The position numbers and the translations under genes are program-made. This document shows positions 1 to 5,083 of a stretch of 5,083 bases of DNA, piece by piece. The notes below the pieces were generated by a model, which saw only the letters and a list, made by a program, of their open reading frames with translations, was not told where the DNA came from and searched no databases. Every line of letters starts with the position of its first letter. Position 1 is the first letter of the stretch. Location: the NCBI GenBank assembly GCA_003249625.1, contig QKII01000106.1, forward strand, positions 1 to 5,083. The letters run 5' to 3'. Origin of the DNA: Propionivibrio sp. (GTDB taxonomy: Bacteria; Pseudomonadota; Gammaproteobacteria; Burkholderiales; Rhodocyclaceae).

Positions 1-1938
1 CGATTGTTCGAAAACAAGGCTTGCCGACAAAGACAGCGGTACCGTGCGTGAATAACGCGCCCCGAGGAACGACGACAGAATCATCACCCCCTTGGAATGG
101 ATCGCCCCACCCAGTTCGGTTTCACGCTCGATGTCGATCACATCCCCTTCGCCAACCCGGACCGTCGAGGTGATCCGCACTGGATGAGCAAACATGAAAT
201 CGTCAAGAGATAGCACGGCAAGCCCATTGACCTGCCCCGTCCGTTCTCCGCTGACCGAGATAAGCAACGTGTCTCGAAGTATTTCCTCGTGATACCGGCT
301 GCGTACGCGGTCAACACGCCGGATTCGGGCAGCAAGTGCGCTTTCCACATCCTCTCGCAGAACGGTATCTCGGGCAGCCTCGCCGGCCCGGTAGTCTGCC
401 TCCTGTAACAAATCGGCAACCAGCCTCCGATTGGCGGTCAGCCGTTCGGCATCCTCGCACAAGCGGGCGGCATGCTCGACCACTCGTGCCACGGCTTCCC
501 GGTCGAAGGGACGCAAACCGATCCCCTTGATCAGGGCAGCCAGATAATCGGCATAAAGGCGGGTCGACTCGGCATCGCGCGCGAGTTCATTTTCGAAATC
601 GGCGGGAACCTTGAAGAGTTCGGCGAAATCCGGATCAAGCGCCTTGAGCAGGTAATAGATCCTTCTCTCCCCGATCAGCACCACCTTGACCCGAAGTGGC
701 ATCGGTTCGGGCTCAAGGGAAATGGTACTGATCAGACCCCAGGCCTGCCCTAGCGACTCGATACGCACCTGGCTCGCCTGGAGCGCTCTCTTCAGCCCCT
801 CCCAGGCGTACGGCTGCGTCAGCAACTTGAGTGCATCCAGAACGAGATAGCCGCCATTGGCCCGATGCAGTGCCCCGGGCTTGATCAGCGTGAAATTTGT
901 CAGCAACGTGCCCATCTGGGCGATGTGATCGACACGTCCCACCAGATTGGGATAGATCGGATTGTCTTCATAAACAACGGGGGCACCAGTCGCACCGGCA
1001 TTGTCCACGAGCGCGTTGACCTGATATCGAAGTGTCGACAAGCTGCCCCCGAAGCCCGTGCCCCCTCCCTCCCCCTCCGGCTTGGGCTGTTCGCGCAACT
1101 GCTCGCCTTCCTCGACCACATCGCTCATGACCTCGTCGAGAAACGCCAGCACTTCGGGCAAATCCTCGTAGTGTTCGCGGAGTTCTTCGATCAGATGACC
1201 GACGGCAAGCTGCAGAATCTCCCGACTGGCATCCTTGATCTGTGCCTGCGTGTCCCGCCTCCAGCGTGGCAGTTGTAGCATCAGTTGCCTGAGTCGTTCG
1301 CTGTACTCTTCGATCAATTTACCAATGCGTGCTTTTTCGTCGTCCGAAAGCTTCTCGAATTCCTCGTGCGACATGGCTTCCTCACCGGCGAGCGGTGCGA
1401 AGACAAATCCGTGCGGTGTGCGCAGCAGCACCACGCCGTCTTCGGACGCTGCGCTACCGAGTTCCTGCAAGGCTTTTTCCTCTTTTTCCTTGAAGTCATT
1501 GTTGATCGCCTCGATCCGCAGTCGATATTCATCGCTTTCGAAGGCCGACTGGATGGCCTTGGCCAGTTCCGTACCGAATTGCTGCATGTCGCGCTTCAAT
1601 TGCCCGCCTCGTCCGTGCGGTACGCGCAGGAGTCGCGGCTTGTTCGGCTCGGCGAAGTTATTGACGTAGCACCAGTCGCTCGGCACCTCCTCTTCGATGG
1701 CCTTGGCTTCCAGCAAGCGCCTGACGACCGAATGCCGACCACTGCCCGATTCGCCGAGGACGAACAAATTGAACCCCGGGCGTTGGATCTCGATGGCAAA
1801 CCCGATCGCGTCAACAGCCCGCTCCTGGCCGATGATTTCGGTCGCCGCCTCCAGTTCCGACGTGGTCTGAAATGAGAAAAGCGACGGGTCGCAAGCCTGA
1901 TAGAGCTGTTCAGCCTGTAGCGCGTTGACGATTGACAT
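1..1938 (-). CDS. Lon-related ATP-dependent protease (LonB/YcbZ-like, AAA_32 class), 3' end missing
   Basis: I read 646 open codons from the ATG at 1938 to the left edge, where the gene is cut; family members are usually about 780-820 residues. A good Shine-Dalgarno (AAAGGAAG, five bases before the ATG) fixes the start. Visible in order: an N-terminal segment with IIGQERAVDAIGFA (residues 35-48); a nucleotide-binding loop GESGSGRHS (62-70) that has Arg where classical Walker A has Lys; a charged helical, probably coiled-coil insert (about 130-280); an acidic, Gly-rich linker (about 284-298); a Walker B-like GGYLVLDA (near 361-369); the family-typical LLKALDPDFAELFKVPADFE (near 425-445); a DLLQEADYRA block (near 515); and the start of the Lon protease domain (from about 570: VNGLAVLSLDDF, then ELGGAIHSKGVMILSSFLGA). 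The window ends about ten residues before the expected GDSAS catalytic serine motif; the catalytic Lys would lie further on. Such proteins are soluble cytoplasmic ATP-driven proteases, but substrates are poorly known. It lies 53 bases after the pyruvyl transferase stop, so it is probably cotranscribed. Proteolytic competence cannot be judged here. Confidence 0.93.
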   Translation of the reverse strand, partial: MSIVNALQAEQLYQACDPSLFSFQTTSELEAATEIIGQERAVDAIGFAIEIQRPGFNLFVLGESGSGRHSVVRRLLEAKAIEEEVPSDWCYVNNFAEPNKPRLLRVPHGRGGQLKRDMQQFGTELAKAIQSAFESDEYRLRIEAINNDFKEKEEKALQELGSAASEDGVVLLRTPHGFVFAPLAGEEAMSHEEFEKLSDDEKARIGKLIEEYSERLRQLMLQLPRWRRDTQAQIKDASREILQLAVGHLIEELREHYEDLPEVLAFLDEVMSDVVEEGEQLREQPKPEGEGGGTGFGGSLSTLRYQVNALVDNAGATGAPVVYEDNPIYPNLVGRVDHIAQMGTLLTNFTLIKPGALHRANGGYLVLDALKLLTQPYAWEGLKRALQASQVRIESLGQAWGLISTISLEPEPMPLRVKVVLIGERRIYYLLKALDPDFAELFKVPADFENELARDAESTRLYADYLAALIKGIGLRPFDREAVARVVEHAARLCEDAERLTANRRLVADLLQEADYRAGEAARDTVLREDVESALAARIRRVDRVRSRYHEEILRDTLLISVSGERTGQVNGLAVLSLDDFMFAHPVRITSTVRVGEGDVIDIERETELGGAIHSKGVMILSSFLGARYSRTVPLSLSASLVFEQS

Positions 1939-1943
1939 GAGAG

Positions 1944-1951
1944 CTTCCTTT
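1944..1951 (-). promoter_or_regulatory. Ribosome binding site of the Lon-like protease gene
   Basis: On the minus strand AAAGGAAG stands five bases (CTCTC) before the ATG at 1938. It is a near-consensus Shine-Dalgarno at the expected spacing and supports that start over any other. The 53-base gap to the preceding stop shows no promoter I can defend, which favours read-through transcription from upstream. Confidence 0.75.
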
Positions 1952-1991
1952 CCCGATCACAACGAAAAACGCGGCAGCAGAGAAACAGTGA

Positions 1992-3242
1992 TCATGTCTG
2001 AATACTAGTCACTGTCTCGACCGGAACCAAACCGAGCATACGACGACAGCGATTGGCCGCACCCCACACCCTGTCCGGCAAGAAGTTGAGTTGCTTATAG
2101 TCGCAGGCAAGCGCCCCCTGGGCCATCCAGAACGCATCTTCGAACGACCTGGCATGCGCGACCGTCCCTCGGAGTTGTGGATGCCAGGATTCGATGTAGC
2201 TCCCAACCTTCGATGTAGACGGATCGCCTCGTACGAGACTTACCGCCATTTTGCCGAAAGCCTCGGTAACGATGCGTCCGTGCAGACTCGAACCAATGAA
2301 ACCGCAGGATCGGGCCAGCAAAGCACAAAGATCTAATATGTGCGTCGCGTCGAAGATCGCCGCGTCAAGCGTGTTCATGCGTGAAATCAATCGCGAATAC
2401 ACTTCCAGCGAATCGTGCCAAGGTGCGGCGCCGGCGCGGAAGAACACGATGCCTAGTTCTTTCTTGCGCTGAATTTGGCAAAGGCGCTGTCCGATCGCGT
2501 CCAGGGTCGCATCATCACCATAGTCCGCACTGAACTGAACGGCCAGGTAGCCTCGTGGATATCGAGCGCAAATAGATGCAGCCTCTTCGCTTTCTGCCCT
2601 CTCCCGAATCTCCCCGCCAAAAAGCCGAGCGACAAGCTCACAGGGATCAGGCGCCAGTAACGATGGCACCCCGAGCGATTCCAAGGTTCGATGCGTAATC
2701 CTGTCACGGACCCAGACAAGGTCCGCTGTGGATAGCTTCTCGACGACAGCATCACGTACCTCCGCCGCCAGTGCCGAGAGTCCGACACCACCCGCGCCGA
2801 GATAGCCGACGAAACGGCAATTGCCGAACAATGCTGCCGGCAACTGATAAGCAACGGCCTGATCCAGCCCCAATTCCCTAACGGCCCATGCTTGTCTTGC
2901 AAGGGGATCAGCGTCGTAACGCAAAGTAATAAGTCGCGCGCTTTCATCGGATTGCAGCATCACGGCAGCCTCATACAACGAGCACGTCAATATCTCGCCG
3001 CCCACATGCACAATATCGGCGGCCCTCCCGCCCCAATCTCGAGCCAGTTCGCCTATCGATCGCACGCGCATGCCCCCGACCGGTGTGAGATCACGCGCCG
3101 CCAGGCCTGCGAAAACCACGGGGCGCGGAAACATCAATGCCTGCGCAACCTTGCCAAGCAGCAGATCGCCCAGATTGTGACGATCAAAAGCCCCGAAGAG
3201 GATCAGTGGAGGTTCCGCAGGATGCGCGCTTGGAGGGTTCAT
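1992..3242 (-). CDS. Polysaccharide pyruvyl transferase family protein
   Basis: 416 residues from the ATG at 3242, ending with TGA at 1994-1992. Known family role: enzymes of this fold (PF04230) move pyruvate from phosphoenolpyruvate onto sugars of exo- or cell-wall polysaccharides; the real acceptor here is unknown. Seen in the sequence: an N-terminal FGAFDRHNLGD (residues 16-26), matching the family's Asn-x-Gly-Asp start of a Rossmann-like half; a DIVHVGGEIL strand-loop (around 70-80); and near the C-terminus CGFIGSSLHGRIVTEAFG (His about 321), the family's G-S-x-L-H-G motif. There is no signal peptide or membrane segment, so it should be cytoplasmic. The frame is open upstream to another possible start at 3317, but that would overlap the Mut7-C gene by 79 bases. 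The ATG at 3242 shares an ATGA with the Mut7-C stop, and the strand-1 motif follows soon after, so I prefer it; it lacks a clear Shine-Dalgarno, consistent with translational coupling. No glycosyltransferase, flippase or polymerase gene lies nearby. A hand count of 2281-2520 gives about 55% GC, no striking contrast with its neighbours. Confidence 0.8.
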   Translation of the reverse strand: MNPPSAHPAEPPLILFGAFDRHNLGDLLLGKVAQALMFPRPVVFAGLAARDLTPVGGMRVRSIGELARDWGGRAADIVHVGGEILTCSLYEAAVMLQSDESARLITLRYDADPLARQAWAVRELGLDQAVAYQLPAALFGNCRFVGYLGAGGVGLSALAAEVRDAVVEKLSTADLVWVRDRITHRTLESLGVPSLLAPDPCELVARLFGGEIRERAESEEAASICARYPRGYLAVQFSADYGDDATLDAIGQRLCQIQRKKELGIVFFRAGAAPWHDSLEVYSRLISRMNTLDAAIFDATHILDLCALLARSCGFIGSSLHGRIVTEAFGKMAVSLVRGDPSTSKVGSYIESWHPQLRGTVAHARSFEDAFWMAQGALACDYKQLNFLPDRVWGAANRCRRMLGLVPVETVTSIQT

Positions 3243-3985
3243 GAAGCGGAACAACCGGAATCCGGCCGGAGCAGCTGGTGCGCAACAGTGAGAATGGACC
3301 GGTGCATCCTTTGCCAATGCGAGCCGCGCCAGTACACCCGGTCACACCCGTCGCAACGCCAGAAGGCGTCGAACACGGCCCCCGTCCTTGGCGGAACTCG
3401 GTCGGTCACCGCATCCTTCTTCGTCGGCTGAAGCGGAAGATTGCATTCGAGGCAACGTCCCGACGCGGTGTGCAGAAGATCGAGCGAATAACGATGTGCG
3501 ACATCCGCCAACTGCGCCAGGGTGTCCTTGCCACGGACATAGCAGCCGAGAATTGCGGCCTTGTGCATCAGCAGATCGCGATCCCGCGTGAGGATAATGC
3601 GCCCCTGGTCAGCGGCAATGGCAACGAGTTCAGCATCTTCCCATGCGTTTTCCCAAAGGGTATCGAAGCCGGCAAAGCGAAGATAACGTGCCAGCCGTCC
3701 GAGATGGGCATCTGCCGCAAACCGCCGGCACGCGATTTTTTCCGGCGGCATCAGATGACTCAACGCAGGGAAAACGGCAATCCGGTCCCGCTCGACCAAC
3801 AACCTGCTCAACTCGACCACGTCGCCGTTGACCAGAACCAACCCGATTTCTGTATGGGGCACCCCGAGCGCTTCAATGACGTGCTTGACGCTCTGCCCTG
3901 GTCGAACGAGGCGGTGAAAAGTACAGCCGCGCCGATGCATTGGCAGAAAATCCGCCAACTCGGCATAAAACCTGAACTCGGCCAA
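3239..3985 (-). CDS. Ubiquitin-like/Mut7-C fusion protein (putative PIN-like RNase with zinc ribbon)
   Basis: 248 residues. The N-terminal ~80 residues look like the beta-grasp Ub-Mut7-C domain: FRFYAELADFLP (4-15), PGQSVKHVIEALGVPHTEIG (29-48), then VLVNGD and DRIAVFP (67-73). The rest is the Mut7-C domain (PF01927), a PIN-like fold: RRFAADAHLGRLARYLRFAG (87-106, acidic D92), IILTRDRDLL (130-139, acidic D135/D137), then a zinc ribbon with CLEC (178-181) and CDGC (211-214). By family knowledge it is predicted to be a metal-dependent RNase; the bacterial RNA target and the role of the ubiquitin-like part are unknown. The acidic residues and all four cysteines are present, so it looks intact. 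The only in-frame start before the domain is TTG at 3985, with GGGAG seven bases ahead; an in-frame stop closes the frame near 4050. It begins 37 bases after the YbhB stop, and its TGA overlaps the ATG of the pyruvyl transferase, so the three genes are probably one transcript. Confidence 0.88.
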   Translation of the reverse strand: MAEFRFYAELADFLPMHRRGCTFHRLVRPGQSVKHVIEALGVPHTEIGLVLVNGDVVELSRLLVERDRIAVFPALSHLMPPEKIACRRFAADAHLGRLARYLRFAGFDTLWENAWEDAELVAIAADQGRIILTRDRDLLMHKAAILGCYVRGKDTLAQLADVAHRYSLDLLHTASGRCLECNLPLQPTKKDAVTDRVPPRTGAVFDAFWRCDGCDRVYWRGSHWQRMHRSILTVAHQLLRPDSGCSAS

Positions 3986-4022
3986 CGCACAGCTCCCGTC
4001 GTCCTTGGCGCACCAGCCCCGG

Positions 4023-4487
4023 TCAGAGCCCCTTCTGGTAAGTGCCGATCAATTGCGCTTCCGCGATGACGTGGCCGCGCATTGCCTGTTCCAGTTGCGC
4101 CTTGTTCGGCTTGCCAAGATCCGGTAAAACGACGTCCAGAGCGTACAACTTGTGGAAATAGCGATGCCGCCCGATCGGCGGACACGGGCCGCCGTAGCCC
4201 GTCCGCTGCCAATCGTTAACACCCTCCAGGCATCCTGGTGGCAGCGAAGACACCGACTCGGACAAGCCGGGACAATCCGTCGGGATGTTATAGAGGACCC
4301 AATGCACCCAGATGGTACGCGGCGCCGCCGGGTCCGGCGCGTCGGGATCATCGACGATAAGAACCAGACTCTTGGCCCCGGCAGGGACTTCATTCCAAGC
4401 CAACTCGGGCGACACATTGCGTCCTTCGCAGGTATGCAGCTTCGGAATGTTGCCGTCAGGAGGAAATGCCTTTGACGAGATGATCAT
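4023..4487 (-). CDS. YbhB/YbcL-type PEBP (Raf kinase inhibitor-like) protein
   Basis: 154 residues, the usual size of bacterial phosphatidylethanolamine-binding-protein relatives. Family signatures visible: SPELAW (26-31), the ligand-pocket motif DDPDAPD (46-52), VHWVLYNIP (61-69) and GYGGPCPP (97-104), followed by HRYFHKLYALD (108-118). The conserved Asp and His residues of the anion-binding pocket are present. There is no signal peptide, so it should be cytoplasmic like YbhB. The biochemical role of bacterial members is not settled, and I assign none. A TTG fifteen bases upstream (4502) is in frame, but it sits directly against the Shine-Dalgarno AAAGGAG, which is five bases before the ATG at 4487, so the ATG is the start. 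It is the first clear gene of the minus-strand run and lies divergent to mutS; the Mut7-C gene follows after 37 bases. Confidence 0.95.
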   Translation of the reverse strand: MIISSKAFPPDGNIPKLHTCEGRNVSPELAWNEVPAGAKSLVLIVDDPDAPDPAAPRTIWVHWVLYNIPTDCPGLSESVSSLPPGCLEGVNDWQRTGYGGPCPPIGRHRYFHKLYALDVVLPDLGKPNKAQLEQAMRGHVIAEAQLIGTYQKGL

Positions 4488-4492
4488 GCCTA

Positions 4493-4499
4493 CTCCTTT
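4493..4499 (-). promoter_or_regulatory. Ribosome binding site deciding the ybhB-like start
   Basis: AAAGGAG on the minus strand, five bases (TAGGC) before the ATG at 4487. It excludes the upstream in-frame TTG at 4502, which abuts this site. Confidence 0.8.
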
Positions 4500-4514
4500 C
4501 AAAGAGGGGGAAAT

Positions 4515-4613
4515 TCATGCCTGTGTCAGATCATCATAGATCACGCCACCGCTATCGGCGGTTGCAGAGCAGTAGACTCCTTCTCCGACTTCAATAGCTC
4601 TGACAAGAACCAT
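4515..4613 (-). CDS. Possible small protein, 32 residues, unknown function
   Basis: An ATG at 4613 opens a 32-codon frame ending in TGA at 4517-4515, 27 bases ahead of the ybhB-like start. AGGGG lies eight bases before the ATG (+ strand 4622-4626), an acceptable ribosome binding site. The peptide starts [20 protein letters not shown] and ends [12 protein letters not shown]. It has a protein-like composition (alternating hydrophobic residues, an acidic C-terminal part, net negative charge), with no membrane segment or signal peptide. The same frame stays open upstream to 4781, but that extension (Cys/Trp/Arg-rich, antisense to mutS) reads as chance translation. I do not recognise a family. It could be a real small gene sharing the ybhB transcript, a leader peptide, or a chance ORF; codon-level conservation would decide. 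Confidence 0.35.
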   Translation of the reverse strand: MVLVRAIEVGEGVYCSATADSGGVIYDDLTQA

Positions 4614-4638
4614 GTTTCTTACCCCTGGGGATGGCTGC

Positions 4639-4647
4639 TGGTAATAT
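4639..4647 (+). promoter_or_regulatory. Candidate extended -10 element for mutS
   Basis: TGGTAATAT matches an extended -10 (TGn followed by a TATAAT-like hexamer) and would start a transcript near 4654, giving a leader of about 50 bases before the ATG at 4703. No good -35 hexamer is seen at 16-18 bases upstream, so the call rests on the -10 alone and is weak. Confidence 0.22.
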
Positions 4648-4702
4648 CCCCTCCCCACGGTCCCAAGATATCTCCCGAAACCGCCCCTTTCACCGACAAG
4701 AA

Positions 4703-5083
4703 ATGCAAAAAGCGCCCACAGACAGCAACGCCATCGAAAAGCACACTCCCATGATGCAGCAATACCTTCGCTTGAAGGCACAGTATCCGGGGCTGTTGCT
4801 CTTTTACCGGATGGGCGATTTCTACGAACTGTTCTATGAAGATGCCGAAAAGGCGGCCCGCCTGCTCGACATCACCTTGACCACCCGCGGCCAGAGCGCC
4901 GGCGTACCGATCAAGATGGCTGGCGTCCCTCACCACGCTGTCGAGCAGTACCTCGCCCGTCTCGTCAAGCTAGGCGAATCGGTGGTGATCTGCGAACAGG
5001 TCGGCGACCCCGCGACGAGCAAGGGGCCGGTCGAACGTGCTGTTTCTCGCGTTGTCACCCCGGGCACGCTGACCGACGCGGCT
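4703..5083 (+). CDS. mutS: DNA mismatch repair protein MutS, N-terminal 127 residues (right edge cut)
   Basis: MutS is the mismatch-binding ATPase that starts methyl- or nick-directed repair with MutL. The 127 codons in the window cover the N-terminus and most of mismatch-recognition domain I. Seen directly: [20 protein letters not shown] (residues 11-30), the mismatch-probing motif GDFYELF (38-44; Phe40 stacks on the mispaired base and Glu42 contacts it in characterised MutS proteins), [29 protein letters not shown] and VVTPGTL. The match to known proteobacterial MutS is near colinear, with no gaps. The start at 4703 gives a 16-residue leader before the conserved MMQQYL, similar to other MutS; its Shine-Dalgarno is poor (only CAAGAA next to the ATG). 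An in-frame ATG at 4631 after GGGG is an alternative, adding 24 residues of low resemblance. The ATPase domain lies beyond the window. Confidence 0.97.
   Translation, partial: MQKAPTDSNAIEKHTPMMQQYLRLKAQYPGLLLFYRMGDFYELFYEDAEKAARLLDITLTTRGQSAGVPIKMAGVPHHAVEQYLARLVKLGESVVICEQVGDPATSKGPVERAVSRVVTPGTLTDAA

Larger units (their letters stand above)
4488..4702. other. Divergent intergenic region between ybhB-like gene and mutS
   Basis: 215 bases separate the two divergent genes, and this interval must contain the start signals of mutS and probably those of the minus-strand run. Apart from the possible small ORF, it holds a short inverted repeat ACCGC-TATCG-GCGGT (4548-4562), not followed by a T run, and GGGGAT...ATCCCC arms (4627-4632 and 4646-4651) around an extended -10-like element. 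No convincing minus-strand -35/-10 pair and no terminator were found. Confidence 0.6.

Noticed and set aside
1285..1875. 196-codon plus-strand open frame opposite the Lon-like gene
   Set aside because: It lies wholly antisense to a clear conserved protein, shows no family motif, and long antisense frames are common in GC-rich coding DNA.
1955..1993. GATCAC...GTGATC inverted repeat with a 27-base spacer between the pyruvyl transferase and Lon-like genes
   Set aside because: Six-base arms at this distance arise easily by chance, one arm overlaps the stop codon region, and no promoter is seen beside it.
3243..3317. 25-residue N-terminal extension of the pyruvyl transferase
   Set aside because: It would overlap the Mut7-C coding region by 79 bases, is Cys/Ala/Pro-rich and unlike the family; the ATGA-coupled start at 3242 is better.
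3278..4069. 263-codon plus-strand open frame opposite the Mut7-C gene
   Set aside because: It covers the Mut7-C gene, whose motifs are unmistakable, and its own translation shows no recognisable domain or plausible start context.
4548..4562. ACCGC-TATCG-GCGGT hairpin as a terminator
   Set aside because: The stem is only five pairs, no T run follows on either strand, and it lies within the possible small ORF.
4619..4936. 105-codon minus-strand frame across the mutS start
   Set aside because: It is antisense to conserved MutS codons and has no family resemblance; treated as a shadow.
1..5083. CRISPR array, tRNA/rRNA, insertion sequence, toxin-antitoxin pair or defence island
   Set aside because: No regularly spaced repeats, cloverleaf-like segments, transposase or integrase motifs, or terminal inverted repeats were seen; the Mut7-C gene has no antitoxin-like partner beside it.

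Overview
The window looks like ordinary chromosome from a moderately GC-rich proteobacterium. The MutS N-terminus and the mix of families fit a betaproteobacterium, possibly of the Rhodocyclaceae/Zoogloeaceae type. That placement is an inference from protein resemblance, not from a marker gene.

Layout: almost the whole window (positions 1 to about 4487) is one rightward-to-leftward, minus-strand gene run. Read in the direction of transcription it holds: a possible 32-residue small ORF (4613-4515); a YbhB/YbcL-type PEBP protein (4487-4023); a ubiquitin-like + Mut7-C PIN-like RNase fusion protein starting at TTG (3985-3239); a polysaccharide pyruvyl transferase family protein whose ATG overlaps the previous stop in an ATGA (3242-1992); and a Lon-related AAA protease of the LonB/YcbZ-like class (from 1938), cut by the left edge just before its catalytic serine motif. 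The spacings are about 27, 37, -4 and 53 bases, so the run could be a single operon. On the plus strand, mutS begins at 4703 and is cut by the right edge after 127 codons, within its mismatch-recognition domain I. The divergent interval 4488-4702 must hold the control regions for both directions.

Function: the co-directional genes do not form a known pathway. They combine a phosphatidylethanolamine-binding-type protein, a putative RNase, a sugar-pyruvylating-type transferase without sugar-assembly neighbours, and a Lon-like protease. MutS is the DNA mismatch sensor and is probably just a divergent neighbour. I saw no RNA genes, insertion sequences, CRISPR arrays, integrase or attachment sites. 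I do not see strong evidence for a new defence or mobile system. The points most worth a second look are the small ORF ahead of ybhB, the orphan pyruvyl transferase translationally coupled to the Mut7-C gene, and the arginine in place of the Walker A lysine in the Lon-like protein.
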